Below are positions 44,128-52,078 of a DNA stretch of 64,000 nucleotides, piece by piece. Within the stretch, counting starts at the first letter, position 1. Each line of letters begins with the position of its first letter. Source of the stretch: Janibacter indicus (GTDB taxonomy: Bacteria > Actinomycetota > Actinomycetes > Actinomycetales > Dermatophilaceae); the NCBI RefSeq assembly GCF_900176385.1, contig NZ_FWXN01000008.1:155237-219236 (forward strand), in the 5' to 3' direction. The notes beneath the pieces are model-generated. The model was not told the DNA's origin, did no database searches, and saw only the letters and a list, made by a program, of their open reading frames with translations. Position numbers and translations under genes: made by a program.

Positions 44128-47100
44128 GTGACGGTCTCGATGCGGGTGATGAGTGCGGGCGACGGGTATAGGTACCTGCTGCGCACGATCGCGGCTGCCG
44201 ATGGTGACCGGAGCCTGTCGACCCCGTTGACGAGGTATTACACGGAGGAGGGAACTCCGCCGGGTCAATGGCTGGGGTCCGGGCTCGCTGGCCTGGGTGA
44301 CGGGCAGCTCGCGACGGGTGATCAGGTCTCCGAGGCGCAGTTGCAGCTGCTGATCGGGATGGGCCGTGACCCGCTGACGGGAGACCCGTTGGGGCGGGCG
44401 TTCCCGGCCTATCGGCCGCTGGCTGAGCGGGTGAGGGCGCGAGTCGATGCGTTGCCAGAGGAGTGGGATTTCGGGACGCGGGATGCAGCGATCGCCGAGA
44501 TCGAGACCGAGGAAGGCAGCCGCCGTGTCCGCCGGCCGGTGGCTGGGTTCGACTACACGTTCTCGGTGCCGAAGTCTGTCTCGGTTCTGTGGGGTATCTC
44601 TGATGCCGGTACGCAGGCGCTCATCGCCCAAGCCCACCACGAGGCGATCGGCGATGTGCTCGATCTGATGGAGCGCGAGGTCGCCGCGACCCGCACCGGC
44701 ACGACCGCCGGAGACGGAGCGGTCGCCCAGGTCGACGTCAAGGGACTGCTGGCCACAGGGTTCGATCACTACGACAGCCGCGGCGGCGACCCGCAGCTCC
44801 ATACGCATGTGGTCGTGTCGAACAAGGTCCAGACGGTGCTCGATGACCGATGGCGCTCGCTCGATGGCCGGCCGATGCACGCGGCTGTGGTCGCGCTATC
44901 CGAGCACTACAACGCGATCCTGGCCGACCGGCTCACCCGCAGTTTCGGGATCGAGTGGGAGGCCCGCGACCGGGGACGTGACCGGAACCCGGCATGGGAG
45001 ATTGCCGGTGTGCCGGAGTCGTTGATCGAGGCGTTCTCGACCCGCTCACGCGACATCGACGCCGAGACCGACCGGCTCATCGAGGCGTTCGTCAGCGAGC
45101 ACGGCCGCCGCCCCTCGGCCAGGACGATCGTCAAGCTCAGAGCACAGGCCACGCTGGCGACCCGGCCCGAGAAAGAGGTCCGCTCGCTGGCGGACCTCAC
45201 CGCTGACTGGCGCACCCGCGCCACCGGCCTGCTGGGCACAGACGCGACCGAGTGGTCCCGCACGGTCACCGACAACCCGGCGGCGATGCTGCTACGGGCC
45301 GATGACATCCCGCTGGACACGGTGGCCGAGCTCGCAGGCGAGGTGGTGGCCACGGTGAGTGAGAAGCGGGCGACGTGGCGCCGGTGGAACCTACACGCCG
45401 AGGCGAGCAGGCAGACCATGGGCTGGCGGTTCGCCTCGCCCGAGGACCGCGAGGCGATCGTCGCGATGATCGCCGATGCCGCCGAGCAGGGATCGCTGCG
45501 CCTGACTCCGCCGGAGCTGGCGACCAGCCCGGTCGCCTTCCAACGTGACGACGGGTCCTCGGTGTTTCGTCCCCGACACTCCACCGTCTACTCCTCGACC
45601 CAGCTCCTCGAAGCCGAAGACCGGCTCCTTGCCCGCACCCGCGATCGGTCAGCGCCCACTGTGCCACTGGCGACGGTGGAGAAGACCATCGCCAAGCCCG
45701 ACGCCTACGGTCGACGGCTCGGGCCGGATCAAGCGGCCGCGCTCGAACAGATCGCCGTGTCCGGGCGGATGCTCGATCTGCTGGTCGGCCCGGCCGGTGC
45801 GGGCAAGACCACCGCCATGTCGGCGCTGCGCCGAGCGTGGGAGGCCGAGCACGGCACCGGGTCGGTGATCGGGCTGGCGCCCTCGGCGGTCGCCGCGCAG
45901 GCCCTGGCCGATGACCTCGGCATCGCAACCGAGAACACCGCGAAGTGGTGGCAGAACCACCTGATGCACGGCACGACCTTCGATGCCGGGCAGCTGGTGA
46001 TCATCGACGAGGCATCCCTGGCCGGCACCCTCTCACTGGACCGGCTCACCCACGTCGCCGAACGGGCCGGGGCGAAAGTGCTGCTGGTCGGCGACTACGC
46101 CCAACTCCAATCCGTGGATGCCGGCGGCGCCTACGGACTGCTCGTGCATGAGCGCGACGACGCTCCTGAGCTCGTCGACATCCACCGTTTCACTCACGAG
46201 TGGGAGAAGACCGCCTCACTGGACCTGCGCCACGGACGCACCGACGTCATCGACACCTATCTCGACCACGGCCGGGTCACCGGCGGCGACTCCGAGCCGA
46301 TGATCGACGCGGCGTATGCGGCCTGGCGGGCCGACCGCGACCAAGGCCTCTCCTCGCTGCTGATCGCCGAGACCCGCGAGGATGTCATCAGTCTCAACGC
46401 TCGTGCCCGCGCCGACCTGATCCTGGACGGCACCATCAGTCCCAGCCGCGAGGTCACCCTCACCGATGGCACCAGCGCCGGGGTCGGTGACCTGATCATC
46501 ACCCGCCGTAACGACCGCCGGCTACGCAACGGCAAGGACTGGGTCCGCAACGGAGCCAGGTGGAAGGTCACCGACGTGCGCGAGGACGGATCGGTCACCA
46601 TCCGCCAGCCCGGTAAACGGGCCGGCGGCAGCATCGTGCTCCCAGCCTCCTATGTCGCCGAGCACGTCGACCTCGGCTACGCCGTCACCGCCCACCGCGC
46701 CCAGGGCCTGACCGTCGATACCGCCCATGTGCTGGTCGAGCCTGCTACCACGCGGGAGAACTTCTACGTCGCGATGACCCGCGGCGCTCAGTCCAACCAG
46801 GCCTATGTGATCCTCGACCGCGCCGACGACGACCACACCGAACCCCACCCCTCGGACAACCCCGACGCGAGCTCGCGCAGCGTGCTCTACGGGGTCGTGC
46901 AGCACTCCGGCGCCGAGCTGTCCGCCCACGAGACGATCACCGCCGAGCAGGACCATTGGGGCTCGATCGCGCAACTGGCAGCCGAATACGAAACCGTCGC
47001 TGCCGCCGCGCAGAAGGACCGCTGGGCCGCCCTCATCCGTGACAGCGGCCTCGATGACGAACAGGCCGACTCGGTGCTGGTCTCCGATGCCTTCGGTGCG

Positions 47101-47676
47101 CTGACCGCCGAGCTCCGGCGGGCCGAGGCCAACCACCACGACATCGACCGGCTGTTTCCGCGTCTGGTGGCTGCTCGCGGGTTCGACGATGCCGAGGACA
47201 TCGCCAAGGTGCTGCACTACCGGCTCGCCCGCGCCACCGCCCAGACGGCCGGCTCGGCCCGCGCTCGCGTGGCCCCACGGCTGATCGCTGGTCTCATCGC
47301 CCGCGCCGATGGCCCGATGACCGATCAGATGCGCCAGGCTCTCGATGAACGCCACCGGCTCATCGAGCAGCGAGCATCAGCCGTCCTCGACACCGCCCTG
47401 ACCGACAAGCAGCCCTGGACCCGGAAACTCGGCCCCACACCGGATGAGGAGAAGGCGGCGAGACGGTGGCGATCCAGTGCCCGCGTGGTCGCCGCCTACC
47501 GCGATCGCTACCAGATCACCGACACCAGCCCGCTTGGGCCACCGGCGCAGAACGACGCGCAGAAGGTCGATCGAGCCCGCGCCGAGACCGCGCTGCGCCG
47601 CCTCACAGCCAAGCCCGGCCGCCCCGAGCAGGACCGCGCTGTCGCCCAGCGGCAAGGCCGCGACCTCGGCCTATAG
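44128..47676 (+). CDS. MobF-family relaxase with TraI/RecD-like helicase
   Basis: The 1182-residue product begins with the TrwC relaxase domain: MSAGDGYRYLLRTIAA, then the paired tyrosines in LTRYYTEEG, FDYTFSVPKSVSVLWG and the metal-binding histidines in PQLHTHVVVSNK (His225, His227). A RecD/TraI helicase domain follows, with Walker A GPAGAGKTT (about 554-562), VIIDEASLAG and a C-terminal YAVTAHRAQGLTVD motif. It nicks oriT, stays bound to the strand and unwinds it. The GTG at 44128 gives the normal start VTVSMRVMSAGDG; the frame is open far upstream without meaning. The C-terminal 250 residues are helical. Confidence 0.93.
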   Translation: MTVSMRVMSAGDGYRYLLRTIAAADGDRSLSTPLTRYYTEEGTPPGQWLGSGLAGLGDGQLATGDQVSEAQLQLLIGMGRDPLTGDPLGRAFPAYRPLAERVRARVDALPEEWDFGTRDAAIAEIETEEGSRRVRRPVAGFDYTFSVPKSVSVLWGISDAGTQALIAQAHHEAIGDVLDLMEREVAATRTGTTAGDGAVAQVDVKGLLATGFDHYDSRGGDPQLHTHVVVSNKVQTVLDDRWRSLDGRPMHAAVVALSEHYNAILADRLTRSFGIEWEARDRGRDRNPAWEIAGVPESLIEAFSTRSRDIDAETDRLIEAFVSEHGRRPSARTIVKLRAQATLATRPEKEVRSLADLTADWRTRATGLLGTDATEWSRTVTDNPAAMLLRADDIPLDTVAELAGEVVATVSEKRATWRRWNLHAEASRQTMGWRFASPEDREAIVAMIADAAEQGSLRLTPPELATSPVAFQRDDGSSVFRPRHSTVYSSTQLLEAEDRLLARTRDRSAPTVPLATVEKTIAKPDAYGRRLGPDQAAALEQIAVSGRMLDLLVGPAGAGKTTAMSALRRAWEAEHGTGSVIGLAPSAVAAQALADDLGIATENTAKWWQNHLMHGTTFDAGQLVIIDEASLAGTLSLDRLTHVAERAGAKVLLVGDYAQLQSVDAGGAYGLLVHERDDAPELVDIHRFTHEWEKTASLDLRHGRTDVIDTYLDHGRVTGGDSEPMIDAAYAAWRADRDQGLSSLLIAETREDVISLNARARADLILDGTISPSREVTLTDGTSAGVGDLIITRRNDRRLRNGKDWVRNGARWKVTDVREDGSVTIRQPGKRAGGSIVLPASYVAEHVDLGYAVTAHRAQGLTVDTAHVLVEPATTRENFYVAMTRGAQSNQAYVILDRADDDHTEPHPSDNPDASSRSVLYGVVQHSGAELSAHETITAEQDHWGSIAQLAAEYETVAAAAQKDRWAALIRDSGLDDEQADSVLVSDAFGALTAELRRAEANHHDIDRLFPRLVAARGFDDAEDIAKVLHYRLARATAQTAGSARARVAPRLIAGLIARADGPMTDQMRQALDERHRLIEQRASAVLDTALTDKQPWTRKLGPTPDEEKAARRWRSSARVVAAYRDRYQITDTSPLGPPAQNDAQKVDRARAETALRRLTAKPGRPEQDRAVAQRQGRDLGL

Positions 47677-47845
47677 GCCAGCGAGTAGAGGTCACGGGCG
47701 TCTTCCGGTCCACGCCGTTCGGGCGTATCCTGGCAGCAGAGGCGGGTTTCATTTCGCTCACTCGGCCGTTCGCGGTCGGCCCTCACCGGGCCCTTTCTCA
47801 ACGCACCGTCTCGTTCATCGAACGTGCGATTGAGAGGAGCCCATC

Positions 47846-48220
47846 ATGTTCCGGCTGATAGCCGCAGCCAGCATCCGCATCCGGTTTTTCCTGCGTTGCT
47901 ACATGCCCACCAACATCCTCGCCGACGCCATCCGTACCCGGCGCGGCCACAAGTGGGGACCGGCAGCAATGCTGCTGGCCGGCCCGTACTTCCTGCTCGC
48001 TGTCTGGTTCGTCCACCTCATCGACACCGGCGGCCCCGGCTGGCTGCATCTGCTCGTGCTGCTGGCGATCTGGAACGGGTTCAAGATGCTCTGGCTCGGC
48101 CCGCTGGGCATCGCCTGGCTGCTGCGTGCCCGCCTGGCCGAACGCGGCAACCGCAGGCAGCACGCCCCAGCACCCGAGCATGCTCAGACCTCCGATGCGG
48201 ACCTGGCGGGGGTGGCCTGA
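47846..48220 (+). CDS. Small membrane protein
   Basis: The 124-residue product has a basic N terminus and two strong hydrophobic segments (about residues 40-60, WGPAAMLLAGPYFLLAVWFV, and 66-93, LHLLVLLAIWNGFKMLWLGP). An Arg-rich end follows. I do not recognise a family with a proven function. A GAGAGGAG site precedes the ATG. Its stop overlaps the next start (TGATG). It lies behind the relaxase and may belong to the transfer module. Confidence 0.7.
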   Translation: MFRLIAAASIRIRFFLRCYMPTNILADAIRTRRGHKWGPAAMLLAGPYFLLAVWFVHLIDTGGPGWLHLLVLLAIWNGFKMLWLGPLGIAWLLRARLAERGNRRQHAPAPEHAQTSDADLAGVA

Positions 48221-48615
48221 TGCGAGCGCTCATCTACACCTCCAACGCCAGCGTGAACCGCAAGCACCGCGAGTACCAGCAGGCCCTATGTCTCCGGCAT
48301 GCCGGAGAGAAGGGATACACCGTCCTCGACATCGTCTACGACGTCGGAAGGGATCGGACGGAGATGGAACGGGTGCTCGACCGTGCCCGAGCTGGTGAGT
48401 TCGACGTGCTCGTCACTATCAACCTCGCCCGGCTGGGTCGCCATTACCCTGCCGTCCGGGCGCTCGTGGACGAGTTCGAGGCGGCGGGAATCACGCTGTA
48501 TCTGTGCGATCAACCGGTGGCGTCGGCCAGCCAGCTACAGCTCATGGCCGTGATGGCCGCGTTCGATGCTTCCGCGAGCATGTCGAAACGAATCAGGGCC
48601 GGCAAGGCCGGCTGA
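48220..48615 (+). CDS. Resolvase-domain protein with altered active site
   Basis: The 131-residue product covers only a serine-recombinase catalytic domain: REYQQALCLRHAGEKGYTVL, then FDVLVTINLARLGRHYPAVR, DEFEAAGITLYLCDQ and QLQLMAVMAAFDASAS. The start reads ALIYTSNASVNRKH where active enzymes have a Y-x-R-V-S motif, so the conserved Arg is missing and the nucleophile is out of register. There is no DNA-binding domain. It may be inactive or regulatory. Its 3' end overlaps dprA on the opposite strand by 81 bases. Confidence 0.75.
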   Translation: MRALIYTSNASVNRKHREYQQALCLRHAGEKGYTVLDIVYDVGRDRTEMERVLDRARAGEFDVLVTINLARLGRHYPAVRALVDEFEAAGITLYLCDQPVASASQLQLMAVMAAFDASASMSKRIRAGKAG

Positions 48616-49548
48616 CTCCCTGTTCTGTGTAGGGGCACGGTCCAGTAGGGTGGTGACATCGCGTGCGTTCGTCACCGCCCGTGCTGTGCCATCACGCAGC
48701 AGCAGATTCGTGCCCGTGCTCGCCGCCGAGGTCACCGGGCCGGGCACCGCGCCGACAGGGCGGCCCAGGCGGCGTGCCTGCTCGGCCGTCACCAGCGAGC
48801 CCGAGCGGGCGCCGGCCTCCACGATCGTTGTGGAACCCGAGAGCGCCGCTTCGATCCGTGCCCGCGCCAGGAACCGGGTCCGCGAGGGCGGTGCTCCCAG
48901 GGGCGCTTCGCTGATGCGCAGGCCCACGTCACCGATGCGGTCGAGCATGTCGGCGTTGCCGCGAGGATAGAGCCGGTCGGCGCCGCCGGCCATCACAGCG
49001 ATCGTGTGACCGCCCTCCGCGAGAGCCGCACGGTGCGCCGCAGCGTCGATCCCGTACGCCCCACCGGAGACCACGACCATCTCGTTACGTGCCAGCTCGG
49101 CGGCCACTTCGCTGGCGACCTGTTCGCCGTAGGCGGTCGAGGCTCGTGCCCCGGTGATCGTGGCCCGTTCACCGACGTGGGTTCCCAGCAGCGACTCCGC
49201 GCCCTTGGCCCACAGCACCAGCGGTGCCCGTTCGCCCAAGTCTTCCAGCGAGGTCGGATAGTTCGGATCGCCGGGGATCAGCGTGGTGTACCCGTGCCGC
49301 TCGGCGGCGACCATCGTGGCCTGCACGGTGCGGGCATCGACGTTCGGGTTCCGTTTCGCCCGCCACAGGTCCGCCTCGACTCTGTTCAGCGCCGGCGCCG
49401 GACCATCACCGGTCAACGCTCGCACGGCCTCTGCCGCGCCGACCTGCGAGACCACCCAACCCGTCAGTGGCTCACCAGGGTCCACCAGGGACGCCAGAAC
49501 GACGCGCCCGTACCGTTCGTTGAACCCCAGCGCACTGAGCCCATCCAT
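48535..49548 (-). CDS. dprA: DprA-like DNA-processing protein
   Basis: The 337-residue product has the DprA Rossmann-like fold: IPGDPNYPTSLEDLGERAPL, VLWAKG, VVVSGGAYGIDAAAHRAAL, VMAGGADRLYP, RFLARARIEAALSGSTTIVE and GSLVTAEQARRLGRPVGAVP. DprA loads RecA on incoming single strands. A mobile-element copy could protect or process transferred DNA. ATG 49548 fits the AGGAGAG site. The gene overlaps the resolvase-like gene tail to tail, which is unusual and could cause transcriptional interference. Confidence 0.9.
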   Translation of the reverse strand: MDGLSALGFNERYGRVVLASLVDPGEPLTGWVVSQVGAAEAVRALTGDGPAPALNRVEADLWRAKRNPNVDARTVQATMVAAERHGYTTLIPGDPNYPTSLEDLGERAPLVLWAKGAESLLGTHVGERATITGARASTAYGEQVASEVAAELARNEMVVVSGGAYGIDAAAHRAALAEGGHTIAVMAGGADRLYPRGNADMLDRIGDVGLRISEAPLGAPPSRTRFLARARIEAALSGSTTIVEAGARSGSLVTAEQARRLGRPVGAVPGPVTSAASTGTNLLLRDGTARAVTNARDVTTLLDRAPTQNRESAGLAGPDSFRHARGSIERGHHGHEL

Positions 49549-49802
49549 CACGCTCTCCTCTCATCGCTAGAGAGCAGGTAGGCCAGGACACCCCGCAACC
49601 CACACGCGGACCGACGTCGGCAACTGCGCCGAAACGCTACTCAGGAGGCTCTGCCCCACACTCTCGCCAGCGAGCGTCGACGGCGATAACGACGGGGCGG
49701 GTCCAGCCGCCACGCACGGGTTCGCAGGGCAGCGCGGTGCTAGTGCGGCCCGTCAGACACGCCTCTGGTTCAGTCTGGGGCCAAGCTTACTGCCTATGGG
49801 TG

Positions 49803-49808
49803 TAGACT
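49803..49808 (+). promoter_or_regulatory. Possible -10 box of the four-gene operon
   Basis: TAGACT at 49803-49808 lies seven bases before the ATG at 49815, which would give a leaderless mRNA. No convincing -35 box is seen, so support is modest. Confidence 0.35.
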
Positions 49809-49814
49809 CGTTAC

Positions 49815-50612
49815 ATGATCGATCGAGATGAGCTGATTGCGGAGCTGAACGACACTGGTGTACTCGGGGCGATCCGCTGGGCTTACCTCTCGGCGACCGA
49901 GCGCGTACTTACGGACTACTCCGCGGCGGCCGGCCATGATGCGACGTGGGTCGGCGTGAGCCGTTTCACGCTACTCCGGGACCGGCTTGACCGTGTCTTC
50001 TCCTGCGGAAACTATTCCGTACCTGAGAACATCGACGGCGAGCTGAGCCTAGATGTGCTTCATGCTGAGTTGTCCGATCGCGACATCGCGACGCTTCCCG
50101 ACATCGATCCGACCTTGGTGTCACGGGCGAACTTGAGTGGTAGCCCTGGCTGGGCGCACGGTGGAGTCCGCTGGCTTCTCGCCTCCGCACCGTTCGGCAA
50201 GCTTGACGGGCTTTCGTGGCCCCAAAAGAGCCCGACCAAGCAGCGAGTCGCACAGCAACCCAGCACGTACGCCGATCAGCCCACGCTGTTTGACCACTTC
50301 ACGGCAGACGAACAGGCTGGACTCGCCACTGCGGTGTCCGAACCCCAACTCGATCTGCGCACCCTCGTTGTAGCTCACTCACTGGAAGCTGACCATGGCA
50401 ACCGCGAGTTGACGATCGGTCAGCCCCGCTTGAACGCCGGGGGCGGTTCGGCCTGGTATTGGCGCCACGACCTACTGCAGCTGCCGCCGGATGACGGTGG
50501 TCGACTCCGCCCGACTAAGCCTGCGCCGACAGGTCCTGAGGATGCACCTGACGCTCCCGTCCGTCTGCGCCGTCCCGCGGCCGAACACCACGATCTCCGG
50601 AAGGACGCCTGA
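49815..50612 (+). CDS. Hypothetical protein, first gene of a putative defence operon
   Basis: The 265-residue product is soluble. It has a helical start (DRDELIAELNDTGVLGAIRW), then HDATWVGVSRFTLLRDRLDR, VFSCGNYSVPE, a GWAHGGVRWLLASAPFGKLD segment and PQKSPTKQRVAQQP. The last 80 residues are Pro/Arg-rich. I do not recognise a named family. I believe similar proteins often precede an ImmA/IrrE gene in Actinobacteria, so the two may form a pair, but I could not check this. It ends two bases before the next start. The DNA is less GC-rich than the transfer genes. Confidence 0.75.
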   Translation: MIDRDELIAELNDTGVLGAIRWAYLSATERVLTDYSAAAGHDATWVGVSRFTLLRDRLDRVFSCGNYSVPENIDGELSLDVLHAELSDRDIATLPDIDPTLVSRANLSGSPGWAHGGVRWLLASAPFGKLDGLSWPQKSPTKQRVAQQPSTYADQPTLFDHFTADEQAGLATAVSEPQLDLRTLVVAHSLEADHGNRELTIGQPRLNAGGGSAWYWRHDLLQLPPDDGGRLRPTKPAPTGPEDAPDAPVRLRRPAAEHHDLRKDA

Positions 50613-50614
50613 GA

Positions 50615-51817
50615 GTGAGCGATACCGATCGCACGGCCTCGGCCGCCGTCTTCTTTGATGGCGCACGCCTAACCCTGGCACGTAATCTAGCCGGTCTTCG
50701 TAAGAGCCAGCTTGCATCATTAGTCAATAAGAGCCCGACCGCCGTATCCGCATGGGAAACTGGAGCCAAGCGCCCAACGGCGGCCACCGTGGCTCAGCTT
50801 GCGCTCGGCCTATCTGTAAACCCCGGATTCTTCGCTGCGCGACCGAACGACATCGCGAAAGTCAGCGCACTGCCGCATTTCCGCTCGCTGAGATCAACTA
50901 GCCAACTTGCACGAGATCAGGCATTCGCCTACGGACAGGTGGCTCTCGACATTTCCGAATCGATTGAGCGCCACGTCGAGTTCCCGGGGATAGATATTCC
51001 AAGCTCGCCAGTAAACACTGACGAACTTGACAATGATTCACCGGAAGAGGCGGCCCGAGAGCTGAGAAGCGCATGGGGTATGGACGCTGGCTCCGTTGGA
51101 CACCTTGTTCGCGCCCTAGAAAATCACGGGGTGCTCGTTGTTTTCAGTCCTGAGCAAGCTGCTTCAGTTGACGCATATTCCTTCGACAGCAGGCTGCGGC
51201 CGGTCGTGGTGTTGAACCCCGTTAAGCGAGACTACTATCGGCAGCGCTTCGATGTCGCCCACGAACTTGGACACCTCGTCATGCACGCAGACGCCGAACC
51301 AGGCGGCCGCATTGTCGAGGAACAGGCACACCGCTTCGCATCAGAACTCCTCATGCCAGCTGCGGAGATTGCAGACGAACTACCGTCGGCGATGAACCGG
51401 GCTGCGTGGGTAGCCCTCGGTAAACTTAAAGAGCACTGGGGCGTGAGCATCCAGGCCCTTCTCTTCAGGGCACGTCGACTTGGTCGACTGAACGATGTTT
51501 CCTACCGCAACGCGATGATGACGCTGTCGTCACGAGGATGGCGACGCAGTGAGCCCGGCCTCATCACGACAATAGAGCACCCCTCCCTTCTGCCACGCTC
51601 TATCGAGCTCCTCAGACAAGAGGGCGTTGTCGAACACGATCTCGTCGAACAGTGCCGTGTGCCGACCGAGCTCTTCCGAACGGTGACGGCAAGGACTCCG
51701 CTTCCATCCGAGGAAGCCTTGGACTCTCAAACGGCGCAGAAAACGAGCGACGGGCGCAAGGTCGTCTCACTACTACCACGATTGAACCAGGCGAGCCCTC
51801 AAGCTCGTGATCAGTAA
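50615..51817 (+). CDS. XRE-family HTH and ImmA/IrrE metallopeptidase
   Basis: The 400-residue product has an N-terminal XRE helix-turn-helix (about residues 16-70: ARNLAGLRKSQLASLVNKSP, TAVSAWETGAKRPTAATVAQ). An ImmA/IrrE (DUF955) peptidase domain follows, with RQRFDVAHELGHLVMHADA (His216, Glu217, His220) and the downstream EEQAHRFASELLMP helix bearing the third ligand. Proteins of this kind cleave repressors or act as antitoxin-like sensors in mobile elements. GTG is the start, two bases after gene 1. Codon use is noticeably AT-richer than the conjugation genes. Confidence 0.9.
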   Translation: MSDTDRTASAAVFFDGARLTLARNLAGLRKSQLASLVNKSPTAVSAWETGAKRPTAATVAQLALGLSVNPGFFAARPNDIAKVSALPHFRSLRSTSQLARDQAFAYGQVALDISESIERHVEFPGIDIPSSPVNTDELDNDSPEEAARELRSAWGMDAGSVGHLVRALENHGVLVVFSPEQAASVDAYSFDSRLRPVVVLNPVKRDYYRQRFDVAHELGHLVMHADAEPGGRIVEEQAHRFASELLMPAAEIADELPSAMNRAAWVALGKLKEHWGVSIQALLFRARRLGRLNDVSYRNAMMTLSSRGWRRSEPGLITTIEHPSLLPRSIELLRQEGVVEHDLVEQCRVPTELFRTVTARTPLPSEEALDSQTAQKTSDGRKVVSLLPRLNQASPQARDQ

Positions 51818-51829
51818 GGGAGAACCCAA

Positions 51830-52078
51830 ATGGGCAAGCCGAACAAGCGCCTCGTGCAGGCTCGTGACGACGGAAAGTGGGAGGTGCGCAAACCTGGTGC
51901 CAAGCGGGCAAGTGCTATCACCCCTACGCAATCCGATGGGATCAAACGCGGCCGCGAGATTCTCAGTGGTGATGGGGTGGCGAGCTCCAAGTCCGGTCGC
52001 GGCGAGGGACGATCCGTGAGCAAGACACTATCGCTCCAGGTAACGATCCTCGGTCTTCTAAGGGATAAGAGATGCTGA
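51830..52078 (+). CDS. DUF2188 protein, C terminus frameshifted
   Basis: The open frame gives 82 residues: KRLVQARDDGKWEVRKPGAK, RASAITPTQSDGIKRGREIL and then a meaningless Ser/Gly tail. From about 51974 (a GGGG run) another frame restores the DUF2188 end: GGELQVRSRRGTIREQDTIA, PGNDPRSSKG, stop TAA 52066-52068. That leaves three bases before the helicase start, the normal spacing. So one base has been lost or gained, in life or in the assembly. DUF2188 proteins are small and of unknown function. Confidence 0.7.
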   Translation: MGKPNKRLVQARDDGKWEVRKPGAKRASAITPTQSDGIKRGREILSGDGVASSKSGRGEGRSVSKTLSLQVTILGLLRDKRC

